Shown: positions 44,607 to 54,474 of the stretch, in pieces
Position numbering within the stretch: the first letter of the stretch is position 1
Layout of the letters: the number at the start of each line of letters is the position of its first letter
Source of the DNA: Bacteroidota bacterium
GTDB taxonomy: Bacteria > Bacteroidota > Bacteroidia > Chitinophagales > Chitinophagaceae
Direction of reading: 5' to 3'
Length of the DNA stretch: 64,000 nt
Assembly (NCBI GenBank): GCA_018266555.1
Contig: JAFEAF010000010.1
Location: 1 to 64,000, forward strand
The notes under the pieces: generated by a model
The model's database searches: none
What the model saw: the letters and a program-made list of their open reading frames with translations, nothing else
Told to the model about the DNA's origin: nothing
Translations under genes and position numbers: made by a program

Positions 44607-46022
44607 TTAATGGGCTATGACCATTTTATTTGTTTGAGTGAAAAAGTCTGCACCTGAAGAAAGAGTTAGCCTGTAATAATATATTCCCGCCTGTAAACCG
44701 GCGGAACCAAAATCAACATAATATTTCCCCTGTTTTTTATTTCCGTTTACAAGCGTTGCTATTTCTCTTCCGAAAAGATCAAAAACTTTTATAGAAACAT
44801 TTCCGTCATCAGGCAGTTCATATTCAATCCGTGTAGATGCAGTAAAAGGATTGGGATAATTTGATAACCTGAGCTGTGCGGCCAACTCGGTTGTTTCCTT
44901 GTCAGGCTCACTATTCATATTATCACACAGTTTTTGCGGGCAGCTTCCCAGCGTAAATCCATGTTTCAAAAGCAGGGGAACAAATGCTTTTGCCACGCAT
45001 ATTTCCCTACCCCTGTGACAAACTTTTACTTTATCCATTTTTCTACCGCATCTTACATCGTTTACATTCACCGTTACATCATCGGTGCGAACACAGCCAT
45101 TTGCATCAGTAACTGTCAACGTGTATGTAGTGGTATCAACGGGACAGACTTCGGTACTTGCAGCATTTGGAGTAGAACCTCCGGACCATAAATAAGTGTA
45201 AGGTGCAACACCGCCTGCAGCAACACCATTCAGCATGGTGCAATTGGAGCCATATCCATAAATAACATTTTTATCTTCTCCTGCATTAGCTGTTGTAAAT
45301 TCAAAATCATAAATGGTTGTTACACCGTTTACGCCAATTCTGAAGTTATCAGCATTTCCAATAAAATTGGGTGCAAAAATTCCAGGTACAGCGCCCCCGG
45401 TTAATCTTATGCCACCACCGCCCAAGGCCGGGTCATTAATTATTCTTGCATTTGGGTTTTGGGCAATATATTCTGCAAGTGTAAATACGGGGCCACCATG
45501 ATCCGGGTCTGGCTTTGGAGGAGGGCCAGGCCACCATAGACCATGAAGCATATCCCAGTATTGCCATACACCTACCTGACTTTTTCCCTGATCAGGGAAA
45601 TGATTTGTTGTATATGGCTGGCTTTGATAACGTGGATCAAACACGAGATTGTCGTCAGTAACACCGTCATTATTTTTATCAATCAGCAGTATCACATAAT
45701 TTACATCTACATTGTCCTCCCTGTTTTGAACATAAGTAGAATATCCAAACTCAGTTATAGATGACAAAGGCGTGTTATTATAGGCAGTGTTTCTGAAACG
45801 AACGAAATTTACGTTGGGGGAACTAAATTCAATACTACCTTTTCCCAGGGGAGGAGTACCAACACCGTTTTTAAAAGTTAGAGAAGTGCCGGGTTGCGTT
45901 TGTTTTACCCATCCGTTCAGATTACAGTCGGTAACGGTTACTACGTTTTGTGAAAATACGTTTGTAGCAATAAGAAACAGGGGGGTAAAAATTTTTTGCT
46001 TCAGTGACAAAATTTTTCTCAT
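44607..46022 (-). CDS. T9SS type A sorting-domain protein with PKD-like repeat
   Basis: 471 residues from ATG 46022 (frame open to 46070). A signal ends at NVFSQ. The domain order is an N-terminal beta-rich part with Asn and Pro, a PKD/SprB-like repeat (APYTYLWSGGST ... TYTLTVTDANGCV), a Cys-rich CHRGREICV segment, then the T9SS domain (NYPNPFTASTRIEY, KVFDLFGREIA, GIYYYRL). Its upstream region shares a 30-bp site with the TonB receptor gene on the other side of the LytS/LytTR pair. Confidence 0.87.
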   Translation of the reverse strand: MRKILSLKQKIFTPLFLIATNVFSQNVVTVTDCNLNGWVKQTQPGTSLTFKNGVGTPPLGKGSIEFSSPNVNFVRFRNTAYNNTPLSSITEFGYSTYVQNREDNVDVNYVILLIDKNNDGVTDDNLVFDPRYQSQPYTTNHFPDQGKSQVGVWQYWDMLHGLWWPGPPPKPDPDHGGPVFTLAEYIAQNPNARIINDPALGGGGIRLTGGAVPGIFAPNFIGNADNFRIGVNGVTTIYDFEFTTANAGEDKNVIYGYGSNCTMLNGVAAGGVAPYTYLWSGGSTPNAASTEVCPVDTTTYTLTVTDANGCVRTDDVTVNVNDVRCGRKMDKVKVCHRGREICVAKAFVPLLLKHGFTLGSCPQKLCDNMNSEPDKETTELAAQLRLSNYPNPFTASTRIEYELPDDGNVSIKVFDLFGREIATLVNGNKKQGKYYVDFGSAGLQAGIYYYRLTLSSGADFFTQTNKMVIAH

Positions 46023-46180
46023 AATGCAAGTTTTGAATGAAGTAATTTTTGTTAGTATTTTGAAATACATGGAGAAGTTACATTGCTATGTAATTGCTTC
46101 AAAGGATAAAACGTCTAAAGAACGCTTTCAGCGACACTCTCATCAAAATTTCTCCAAAGTGATTTAATGGAATGTTTTTG

Positions 46181-46210
46181 CTGTTAGTCGAAAAACGAAA
46201 CTGTTTGTCA
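46181..46210 (+). promoter_or_regulatory. Candidate LytTR operator upstream of the T9SS and kinase genes
   Basis: A direct repeat GTTAGTCG (46183-46190) and GTTTGTCA (46203-46210) has a 20-bp period. The 30-bp block is 23/30 identical to the block at 51488-51517. LytTR regulators bind such tandem repeats two turns apart. It is 159 bp upstream of the minus T9SS gene and 65 bp upstream of the plus kinase gene. Confidence 0.5.
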
Positions 46211-46274
46211 TTTTATGAAACAAGAATTTGCGGCAACATAAACTATGAACTAAATTGTAGTTAAGATCAATAAA

Positions 46275-47405
46275 ATGAATGATTACTTAGAAAACCCTTT
46301 CGTCTTTTCGCCCCGCTATCGTTTATTAAGACACATGGCTTTTTGGACTGTGAATATTCTTGTTTTTTCTTTTTTATATAAGGGGCCCAATCAATCGTGG
46401 TGGCTACAATTTGCCCAGTCGGTAATTTGGGTAATAGCATTTATTGTGTATTGCTATCCTGTTATGTACATTTTCATTCCCCGTTTTTTGTTAAAGGAAA
46501 AATTAGTTCAGTTTTTTACTATTCTTATAATATGGGGTGTGGCAGGATATTTTTTTAACTACCTCTACCGAAAATATGTTTTCTTTCCCTTTACAGAATT
46601 TATGAGCGATAAAATGAATGAATCTTTTGGGTATTCAAATCCTAATGCATGGGCGCCTTCGGGTTATATTGTGATGAATCTTATGGCGGGCTATGGTAGT
46701 GTGATTGTGCTGTTTAAATACTGGGTGAAGAAACAAAAAGATTTTTTGAATGCGGAAAAAGAAAAAGTAAATGCAGAGCTACAGTTATTAAGGGCGCAAG
46801 TGCATCCACATTTTTTATTCAATACCCTTAATAACATCTATTCCTTTTCCCTGCATCACTCTGATAAAACGCCTCAAATGATCTTAAAACTTTCTTCATT
46901 GCTGAGTTACATGCTTTATGATTGCAAGGAGAGTGAAGTGCTGCTGGAAAAAGAAATTGAAATCATGGAAAATTATATTGACCTGGAAAAAGAAAGGTAT
47001 GCAAACCGCCTTGAAGTTTCAGTGAATATTGAAGGAGATATCAGGGATAAGTATATAACCCCATTGTTATTACTTCCATTTTTAGAAAATGCCTTTAAGC
47101 ATGGCGTATCTGAACAACTGGAAAAATCCTGGATGAGTATGGATATTTCTGTAAAACAAAATATATTTCGTTGTAAAATAGCAAACAGTAAAGAAGAAAG
47201 AATACAACCAGAAAAAAACGGCATTGGTATTGAAAATGTAAAAAGAAGGCTTGCGTATCTATATCCCGGGAAACACGAACTGCGACTGAACGATGAAGAA
47301 GATTTTTTTGTAGTTTCTTTGCAGATAGAATTACACTCAGCCCTGCAGCCTGAAAAAGTAAAAGATAAGCTTGTTTTGGAAACTTCTAAAAATGAATATT
47401 TATGA
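46275..47405 (+). CDS. LytS-type sensor histidine kinase
   Basis: 376 residues. Four membrane helices (about 15-32, 44-70, 78-98, 130-150) without a big extracytoplasmic domain, then the His-kinase domain: VHPHFLFNTLNNIYSF phospho-acceptor, N-box FLENAFKHGV, GIGIENVKRRL. It overlaps its LytTR partner by 4 bp. The pair lies between a T9SS gene and a TonB receptor gene. Confidence 0.92.
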   Translation: MNDYLENPFVFSPRYRLLRHMAFWTVNILVFSFLYKGPNQSWWLQFAQSVIWVIAFIVYCYPVMYIFIPRFLLKEKLVQFFTILIIWGVAGYFFNYLYRKYVFFPFTEFMSDKMNESFGYSNPNAWAPSGYIVMNLMAGYGSVIVLFKYWVKKQKDFLNAEKEKVNAELQLLRAQVHPHFLFNTLNNIYSFSLHHSDKTPQMILKLSSLLSYMLYDCKESEVLLEKEIEIMENYIDLEKERYANRLEVSVNIEGDIRDKYITPLLLLPFLENAFKHGVSEQLEKSWMSMDISVKQNIFRCKIANSKEERIQPEKNGIGIENVKRRLAYLYPGKHELRLNDEEDFFVVSLQIELHSALQPEKVKDKLVLETSKNEYL

Positions 47406-48115
47406 AGATCCGGTGCTTGCTTGTTGACGATGAAGTTCCAGCGCTGAAAGTATTGCAGAAGCATATTTCCGGCATTAATGGTTTTGAAATAGTGGCTTCC
47501 TGCAATAATGCGGTGGAAGCAATGGATGTACTGCATGAAAAACCGGTTGATTTGATATTTCTGGATATTAAAATGCCAAAATTGCTGGGAACAAATTTTT
47601 TACGCAGTCTTTCCAACCCGCCCAAAGTCATTTTTGTTACAGCTTACAGGGAATACGCCGTGGATGGCTATGATCTGGATGCAGTGGATTATTTGGTAAA
47701 ACCTGTTTCTTTTGAAAGATTTCTTAAAGCGACATTAAAGGTAAAACGGTTATTGGGGCATGAAGCTATTGTTCCCGCTGAGGAAAATAAAAAAAAACCC
47801 GAAGCTTTTGTTTATCTGAAAGTGGACAAGAGTATGCAAAAGATTTTTGTTCATGAGATCGTTTATATTGAAAGTTGGAAAGATTATGTAAAGGTATTTT
47901 TAACTTCCGGCAAAAATTTTCTTGTAAAAAAGTCAATCAGCTCTATGGAAAATCTATTGTCAGAGCAAAATTTTATAAGGGTACATCGTTCATATATTAT
48001 TTCCATGGGAAAAATCACTGGCTATACTAATTCGGATATTCAATTAGGCGCCAAAGAAATTCCGATTGGGCGACTATACAAACAAAAGGTGATGGATGTA
48101 ATCCATTCAACATAG
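47402..48115 (+). CDS. LytTR-family response regulator
   Basis: 237 residues. Receiver: DDE near residue 8, phospho-acceptor Asp in LIFLDIKMP, VTAYREYAV switch, LVKPVSF. LytTR domain: VYIESWKDYVKVFLTSG and FIRVHRSYII. Paired with the kinase upstream. Likely binds the two 30-bp direct-repeat sites at 46181 and 51488. Convergent with the TonB receptor gene; only 4 bp separate their stops. Confidence 0.92.
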   Translation: MKIRCLLVDDEVPALKVLQKHISGINGFEIVASCNNAVEAMDVLHEKPVDLIFLDIKMPKLLGTNFLRSLSNPPKVIFVTAYREYAVDGYDLDAVDYLVKPVSFERFLKATLKVKRLLGHEAIVPAEENKKKPEAFVYLKVDKSMQKIFVHEIVYIESWKDYVKVFLTSGKNFLVKKSISSMENLLSEQNFIRVHRSYIISMGKITGYTNSDIQLGAKEIPIGRLYKQKVMDVIHST

Positions 48116-48119
48116 GAAA

Positions 48120-51100
48120 TTAATTAAAATTGATTTTAATTCCCAGCTGGCTTATCCATCTGGCGCTGTTTCCCGGGGCTGTGCTGCTTTGCACAGACCA
48201 GGGTTTTCCGTTCAATGGAGTAAACTTGTATTGCGGCGTCAGAGTGTTCGGATCGGAAAATCCTGCAAATGTGATGAGAGAAAAATTATCATTAGGAAGA
48301 AAATATAACCGCCCCCATTTTTTATTCAGCATATTGGTAAAATTGAAAACATCATAAATAATACTAATGGTGGTTTCTTTTTTATTCAGTTTTATTTTGA
48401 AATCCTGCTGAAGACGTAAATCAATTGTGTTTGTAAACGGAAGCCTTGCCCCATTCCTTTCAGCAAATTCACCCCGGTGTTTACGCAGGTATTTATCAGA
48501 TTCAATAAAATCATTCAGTGCATCTTTTTGTTGCTGGGGCGAGGGATCATTATTTGAATTTGCTAAAAAGGTCATATTATTGAGATCGGCTTTTGTGGGA
48601 ATATAGATCAGATCAGCATTCGAATTTGTCTGGGACGGATTTCCGTCGTCATTGATCATGCTTCCGTTATATACATAACTGAAAGGAGAGCCTGATTGTC
48701 CGTTATAAATTAAAGTGATCAGTGTTGACCATTTTCCATAATTAAATTTCTTTGTAAGTGCAGCATTAATCCTATGGCGGAGATCAAAATCAGAAACAGA
48801 CCTGTCGGCAAAATTTTTCCCATTCACTGTTTCCAACCGCCCCCATTGCCCGTCAATAGTGTTGCCGGTACCTACAGGATCGAAAAGGTCAATTGAATTT
48901 TCAAAACAATAAGAAAAGTTTGCTTGCAGGTTGTTGGCAATTGACTTATTGATCTCAACGGTTACTCCATAAGAAAATCCCTTTTCGCCATGATTATTTG
49001 TCAATAAATAAATATTATCGTAAGGATTACCCCCTGGTGTTGGTATTGCATCGGGCAAACTGAATGTAGAATAGACAGATCTACTGCCCGGCTGAGGCGA
49101 TTTTTTTAATGGGGGAAGAATATTTACATTGATATACCTGTTTTCAATTATATTTTTTGTAAAAAAAATGTCAGCAGTCAGATTCCAGGTTTTTATAAAA
49201 TTTTTATCCATGCTGAGAGATGTCCTGAATACAGCCGGGTATTTATAATTCCGGGCAATGAGTTGCAATACCCCTTTTTTGTTTTCAGGATTAATTCCCA
49301 GCGATTGAAAATCCGGTTGATTGTAGGGATCGGGATTAAAATACAAACCATATTGCTGGGGCATGATATTTAAATTGCCAATATTAGCTACATACAATTG
49401 CGAAGCCCATACATTCAAAATATGCCCTGAAAAAATACCGGCGCCACCCTGTATAGTTATTTTCTCTTCGGGTATTTTATAAGTAAAACCAAACCGTGGT
49501 GATAGTTGCCAGGTTGGTTTCATGGCCATGCCCGTTACTGCTCCTTCCAGGTCGTAATACTTTTCTATTTCACTACGGGCCATTGTATTGAAATATTTGT
49601 CCTCTTTATATTTTGCCGGCAAAGCATTCATATCTGCTCTTATACCTGCAGTTATTTTGAGGTTTTCATTTATTCGTATTTCTTCATTAATAAAAAAACC
49701 GGTACGCAATGGGTAGTATTTTGCCGCAGCGTCAGTATTTGCATTTACAGGTTTATCTACAAGCGACAATATCCTGGAGTATTTGAACGGGAATCCATTC
49801 TGTATAAAAACATTCAGGTTTCGGAAACGGTAATTACCAAAATAACCATTCAAGGATATGTCTTTAATCTTTGTAAAGTCCAAGTCCATTCCCAAACTGA
49901 TTGCGTGATTATTTTTTACAAATTTGTATATATCAAGTACAGTAAATTCTGATGAAGTAAACCGGTTGATCTGCCCCAAACCGCTGCTCCCAAATATAAT
50001 AGTAGCTGCTCCATCGTTGATCGTAACGATGGGGAATAGTTGCCCTGTTATTTTAATCGGGGTCACTTCACTGTTAAAGGTGACCAGTAACCGGTTATTC
50101 GCTGAATTTCTAAAATAGCTTTTCCATTCAAAAGATGCAGAATGTGTAGATGAAATAAGTCGGTAACGGTTGTTGGAAAATCGTATCGAAGTACTGCCAT
50201 TCTGGGTTTGAGGGGCAATTCTTTCACCATTGTTGTAACGATAACTTAAAGTAAATTTATTTTTCACATTGGGGTTCCAGTCAATTTTGGCAACCAGTCG
50301 TTTTGCATGCAGTTCATTGACTACATCCGCTGTGCCGGCATTATAACCATAACGTTTACGGACGGTATCAACCAGATCAAATATCTGTTGTGGAGTGCTA
50401 TTCCCTTTATATTCGGAAAAATTATAAGGTTGAGGTTGGGATTCACTTTGATATTCCGTAAGCAGGAAATAAAATAATTTATTTTTTATCAGGGGCCCAC
50501 TTGCCCATACACCTGCTGTTTGATTAAAAAAAGGATTCAGCCTTGTTCTTTTAAATTCGCCGGGAGTGCCTTGTACTTCTTCAGGCAACGGCGATTTGCC
50601 CGCCATGTTTTCATTCCTGAAATAGTACCATGCGGAAGATTTGAATTGATTGGATCCTGATTTGGTAATGGCATTAATACTGCCGCCGGTAAAGTTGCTG
50701 TATTGTACATTATAAGGTGATTGTAAAACTTTTATTTCTTCAATCGCCTCCATGGAAATGGGCGGCGCATCTGTCCGGCCTCCTGCAGATCCGTTATTGG
50801 CAAGGCCCAGCATATCATTCATATTGGAACCATCAATAAAAAAAGAATTGTATTTATTATTCTGTCCGGCCAGTGATATGCCGCCATCGCCATTCACTTT
50901 TGCATTGGGCACAAGCCTTATATAATCCTGAAAATTGCGGCTGATGGAAGGAAGTGAATTTATTTTTTCCTGGTCAATATTGGTTTCCATTCCAAATTTA
51001 GGTTCCGGTTGTTTTTTCACATTTATTGTGACATTATCCAGCATATTTTTTTTCTCTTTCAAAATAAATTCTGAAAACTCGTCACCTTGCAGAAGTGAGT

Positions 51101-51419
51101 AAAAATTTTGTTCTGTGTAACGAATAAAAAGGTTTGTTTTCAGGAGTGGTTCAAAACCGGCATAGCTGATAGTTAAAGTATAAGGTCCTCCGGGTTTTAT
51201 ATTAAATAAGTTGAAAAAACCTTTTGAGTTGGTTTGAATGGAGTACGTATTTTTCGTCGGCTCATGTACTATTACCACTGTGGCAAATGGTAACACTTCT
51301 TTTCTTTCTGATTTTACAATGCCGGAAACATTAGTATTGGTTTCCTGGGAAAAAACACTCTCGGAAAATAAATATAAACAAGATAGTAACCCGATACTAT
51401 AGATAAGGTATAATCTCAT
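48120..51419 (-). CDS. TonB-dependent outer-membrane receptor
   Basis: 1099 residues from ATG 51419, which gives a clear signal (ends SVFSQ); the frame opens earlier with TTG 51446. Domain order is carboxypeptidase-regulatory-like Ig (VSGIVKSERKEVLPFATVVI), plug (NINVKKQ..., SFFIDGSNMNDMLG, IEEIKVLQSPYNVQYSNFTGGSINAITKSGSN), and a large beta-barrel. The nearest relatives are the oxidoreductase-type OmpA-like or Oar-like family rather than SusC, as no SusD gene is next to it. Cargo unknown. Its promoter region has the shared 30-bp site. Confidence 0.9.
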   Translation of the reverse strand: MRLYLIYSIGLLSCLYLFSESVFSQETNTNVSGIVKSERKEVLPFATVVIVHEPTKNTYSIQTNSKGFFNLFNIKPGGPYTLTISYAGFEPLLKTNLFIRYTEQNFYSLLQGDEFSEFILKEKKNMLDNVTINVKKQPEPKFGMETNIDQEKINSLPSISRNFQDYIRLVPNAKVNGDGGISLAGQNNKYNSFFIDGSNMNDMLGLANNGSAGGRTDAPPISMEAIEEIKVLQSPYNVQYSNFTGGSINAITKSGSNQFKSSAWYYFRNENMAGKSPLPEEVQGTPGEFKRTRLNPFFNQTAGVWASGPLIKNKLFYFLLTEYQSESQPQPYNFSEYKGNSTPQQIFDLVDTVRKRYGYNAGTADVVNELHAKRLVAKIDWNPNVKNKFTLSYRYNNGERIAPQTQNGSTSIRFSNNRYRLISSTHSASFEWKSYFRNSANNRLLVTFNSEVTPIKITGQLFPIVTINDGAATIIFGSSGLGQINRFTSSEFTVLDIYKFVKNNHAISLGMDLDFTKIKDISLNGYFGNYRFRNLNVFIQNGFPFKYSRILSLVDKPVNANTDAAAKYYPLRTGFFINEEIRINENLKITAGIRADMNALPAKYKEDKYFNTMARSEIEKYYDLEGAVTGMAMKPTWQLSPRFGFTYKIPEEKITIQGGAGIFSGHILNVWASQLYVANIGNLNIMPQQYGLYFNPDPYNQPDFQSLGINPENKKGVLQLIARNYKYPAVFRTSLSMDKNFIKTWNLTADIFFTKNIIENRYINVNILPPLKKSPQPGSRSVYSTFSLPDAIPTPGGNPYDNIYLLTNNHGEKGFSYGVTVEINKSIANNLQANFSYCFENSIDLFDPVGTGNTIDGQWGRLETVNGKNFADRSVSDFDLRHRINAALTKKFNYGKWSTLITLIYNGQSGSPFSYVYNGSMINDDGNPSQTNSNADLIYIPTKADLNNMTFLANSNNDPSPQQQKDALNDFIESDKYLRKHRGEFAERNGARLPFTNTIDLRLQQDFKIKLNKKETTISIIYDVFNFTNMLNKKWGRLYFLPNDNFSLITFAGFSDPNTLTPQYKFTPLNGKPWSVQSSTAPGNSARWISQLGIKINFN

Positions 51420-51487
51420 TTTGCAGATCGAAGGTTTTGCGATCAAAAGCTACAAAAAAAGATCAGCTTGTATGATTTAAATATTAG

Positions 51488-51517
51488 CTGTTAGTCGGAA
51501 AACAAGGCATTTGGTCG
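51488..51517 (+). promoter_or_regulatory. Candidate LytTR operator upstream of the TonB receptor
   Basis: GTTAGTCG (51490-51497) and TTTGGTCG (51510-51517) form a direct repeat with a 20-bp period, 23/30 identical over the block to the one at 46181-46210. It lies about 70-100 bp upstream of the TonB start, in the same orientation relative to that gene as the first copy has to the T9SS gene. Confidence 0.5.
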
Positions 51518-51730
51518 AATTTTTATGAATTTTGAATAGAGAATGAGTATTTACTATTAGAGGAATTCAAAAATTAAACCGGGCTATGTCTGATGATGGA
51601 CTGCTTTAAATGATTGCTGTAATAGTGAAACAGGTGCCCCGAAAATTCTACCGGCTGAGCAATTGTGCCTGTGATTAATTTTTTAAAATAATTTTACGAA
51701 AGCTACATTGCAGCATCTTTCATATTTTAT

Positions 51731-52531
51731 ATGCCCGACTTTTACAAATATTTCGAAGCAAACAGGAATAATTGGAATCAGCGAACACTGGTTCACAGAG
51801 ATTCTGCATTTTATGGATTACAAGAATTCAAAACAGGAAAAACATCGCTGAACAAAATTGAGTTAGAAGAACTGGGAGATGTAAAAGGAAAAAAATTGTT
51901 ACACCTGCAATGTCATTTCGGAATGGATACGATGAGCTGGGCAAGGCAGGGCGCAAAATGTATCGGCGTTGATCTGAGTGATGAATCCATCAGGCTTGCG
52001 AAAGAGTTAAATAGGGAAATGAAATTAGATGTTGAATTCATTCTATGTAATATTTATGATCTGAAAAAACACTTGGATGAAAAATTTGATATAGTGTTCA
52101 CTTCGTATGGTGTGATCGGCTGGCTTCCCGATTTACAAAAATGGGCGGAATTAATCAGCTATTATCTGAAGCCGGGAGGCATTTTTTATATGGTGGAATT
52201 TCACCCGGTGGTCTGGATATTTGATGATGATTTTACCCATATTAAATATCATTATGATAACAAAGAAGTAATCATGATTGAGAATGAGGGAACATATACA
52301 GATCGTAATGCCGATATTAAAGGCAAAGAGTATAGCTGGAATCATAGTATCAGCGAAATGCAAAACACTTTGATACATGCCGGACTTCAGATTCAATTTT
52401 TTAATGAATACATGTATTCTCCCTATCCCTGTTTCAGAAACCTGACGGAAAGAGAAAAAGATCAATGGCAAATCAAAGGAATGGAAGGAAAAATACCGAT
52501 GTTGTACAGTATTAAAGCGGTGAAACAATGA
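51731..52531 (+). CDS. SAM-dependent class I methyltransferase
   Basis: 266 residues, Methyltransf_11/25-like. SAM motifs: LLHLQCHFGMDTMSWARQGAKCIGVDLSDESIRLA (GxG region degenerate as CHFGMD) and FDIVFTSYGVIGWLPDL. Substrate unknown. It is upstream of pyrH with a 36-bp gap. Confidence 0.85.
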   Translation: MPDFYKYFEANRNNWNQRTLVHRDSAFYGLQEFKTGKTSLNKIELEELGDVKGKKLLHLQCHFGMDTMSWARQGAKCIGVDLSDESIRLAKELNREMKLDVEFILCNIYDLKKHLDEKFDIVFTSYGVIGWLPDLQKWAELISYYLKPGGIFYMVEFHPVVWIFDDDFTHIKYHYDNKEVIMIENEGTYTDRNADIKGKEYSWNHSISEMQNTLIHAGLQIQFFNEYMYSPYPCFRNLTEREKDQWQIKGMEGKIPMLYSIKAVKQ

Positions 52532-52567
52532 TCAAATCCCCCTATCTTCGCAGCGAAAATTTAGTGC

Positions 52568-53281
52568 ATGCTCCCAAAGTATAAGCGTATTCTTCTGAAA
52601 CTTTCCGGCGAAGCTTTATTAGGTGATAAGAATTTCGGTTTGGACTCCAATGTGATAAGCCAATATGCTCAAGACATAAAATCAATTACTGAGTTAGGCG
52701 TTCAGGTCGCAATAGTAATAGGTGGGGGAAATATTTACCGGGGCATGAACGAAGCCGAAACCGGTATTGAAAGGGCGCATGGCGATTATATGGGAATGTT
52801 AGCTACTGTGATCAATGGTATGGCTTTGCAGGCCGGGCTGGAGAGAATAGGTGTGTACACCCGGTTATTAAGCGCTATAAAAATGGAGCAGATTGCTGAA
52901 CCTTATATCCGCCGTCGGGCTATCCGTCACCTTGAAAAAGGAAGAGTTGTTATTTTTGGGGCCGGCACGGGTAATCCCTACTTCACTACTGATACTGCCG
53001 GATCTCTCCGGGCTATTGAGATTAATGCAGACGTCATATTAAAAGGAACCAGGGTGGATGGAATTTATAATATGGATCCCGAAAAAGACCCTTTAGCCAA
53101 AAAATACAATGTTATCAGTTTCCAGGATTGTCTAAACCAAAACCTCAGGGTGATGGATATGACGGCATTTACACTTTGTATGGAAAACAATCTTCCTATT
53201 ATAGTTTTTGATATGAATAAACAAGATAACCTGCGTAGGGTTGTGACAGGAGAAAAAGTAGGAACATTAGTAAAAGGCTGA
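52568..53281 (+). CDS. pyrH: UMP kinase
   Basis: 237 residues, amino-acid-kinase fold of bacterial UMP kinases: [52 protein letters not shown]. Converts UMP to UDP. TATCTTCG at 52543-52550 may be its -7 element. The usual partner frr is not adjacent. Confidence 0.96.
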   Translation: MLPKYKRILLKLSGEALLGDKNFGLDSNVISQYAQDIKSITELGVQVAIVIGGGNIYRGMNEAETGIERAHGDYMGMLATVINGMALQAGLERIGVYTRLLSAIKMEQIAEPYIRRRAIRHLEKGRVVIFGAGTGNPYFTTDTAGSLRAIEINADVILKGTRVDGIYNMDPEKDPLAKKYNVISFQDCLNQNLRVMDMTAFTLCMENNLPIIVFDMNKQDNLRRVVTGEKVGTLVKG

Positions 53282-53377
53282 ATTTTACGATCGTAACTTC
53301 TTGTGTTATTTTGTGAAAAAATAGTATAGATAATTTCATGTTTTTTTGATAGCTTACCGCTTTGATTTTTTAAGATT

Positions 53378-54382
53378 ATGGGCCATCTTACATTATCAAT
53401 CATAGAAATTATTATCCTGCTTCTGGGTGCTGTTATACTTGGAATTACAATCCATTTTTTTATAACCAGCCGCCGAACGCTCAAGACATCCAACGTTGAG
53501 TCGCAATCTCTTGCTAAAACTTTAGGAGAGTGGAAGCTTAAATATTTTAATGAAATTGAATCGAGGGATAAAGAAATAACTGAGCTTAAAGAAAGGCTTT
53601 CAGAGGCTGAATCCAACACTAATATTTATTCTATTGAAGCTGAGGAAATGCGGCGGCAAAACAAGGTATTGCAAAACGAAATCCATTCACTGAATACCGC
53701 TCCACATGCAGAAGAACAAACTGATTACATTGAAGAACTTCGCCAGGCACAAAGCAGCCTGATGGAACATAATGATAAGATCAACCGCTTGCTGGGCCAA
53801 ATAGATGTAATTAAAGAAAAAGAAGAAAAAACAAGAGAAGCGCTTAGGGATAATGAAGAATTATCTCACCAGATCACAGAATTAAGGCTGCTCATCAGCG
53901 ATAAGGAAAAAGAGATGAATTCAATTCGCCAGAAATCACAATTGACCAGGGAGATGAGCTCTATGCTTGATAATGCCTATCACGAATTTAATGTATTGCA
54001 GGATAAGATAAAAAAACTGGAATCGCAGGTTGGCGCTTCCAGGATGACCAGTGTTGAGTATGAAGATCTGAAAGAAGAGCATTATAAATTATCGAAAGAT
54101 TTTGACGAGCAGAAAAAGAAACTCAATGCGATTAATGCAGAAAATCAAAATCTGCAGGTACAACTCACTGATACGGAAGACCTGCTCCGGGAAGCTAATT
54201 TTAACCGCCAGCAGTTACAAAAAAGAGTTGCTTATCTTGAAGAGTTGAATAATGACCTGCAGACGGTTTCTGATGCTAATAAAAAACTGGAAAACCAATT
54301 AAAGCGTATTGGCGAATTGGAAAGTATGCTGCATGTAGTGTCAGAAGAAAGAGATCATTTGCGCCGCCAGGGAAATGAATAA
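53378..54382 (+). CDS. Membrane-anchored coiled-coil protein
   Basis: 334 residues: an N-terminal helix (IIEIIILLLGAVILGITIHFF) then continuous heptad-rich coiled coil from about residue 45 to the end (EIESRDKEITELKERL, NEELSHQITEL and others). No enzyme domain. It may be a membrane or envelope scaffold. It is 96 bp after pyrH and ends at a strong terminator. Confidence 0.8.
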   Translation: MGHLTLSIIEIIILLLGAVILGITIHFFITSRRTLKTSNVESQSLAKTLGEWKLKYFNEIESRDKEITELKERLSEAESNTNIYSIEAEEMRRQNKVLQNEIHSLNTAPHAEEQTDYIEELRQAQSSLMEHNDKINRLLGQIDVIKEKEEKTREALRDNEELSHQITELRLLISDKEKEMNSIRQKSQLTREMSSMLDNAYHEFNVLQDKIKKLESQVGASRMTSVEYEDLKEEHYKLSKDFDEQKKKLNAINAENQNLQVQLTDTEDLLREANFNRQQLQKRVAYLEELNNDLQTVSDANKKLENQLKRIGELESMLHVVSEERDHLRRQGNE

Positions 54383-54404
54383 AAAATGTATAGACTTTTT
54401 GTAT

Positions 54405-54427
54405 AGGCCCCACGGGGCTTTTTTTAT
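54405..54427 (+). terminator. Intrinsic terminator after the coiled-coil gene
   Basis: AGGCCC (54405-54410) pairs with GGGCTT (54415-54420) around a 4-base CACG loop and is followed by seven T. Confidence 0.78.
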
Positions 54428-54474
54428 TTATACAATAGCTGAAAGATTAACTTTGCCATTTAAATGGTTGGATA

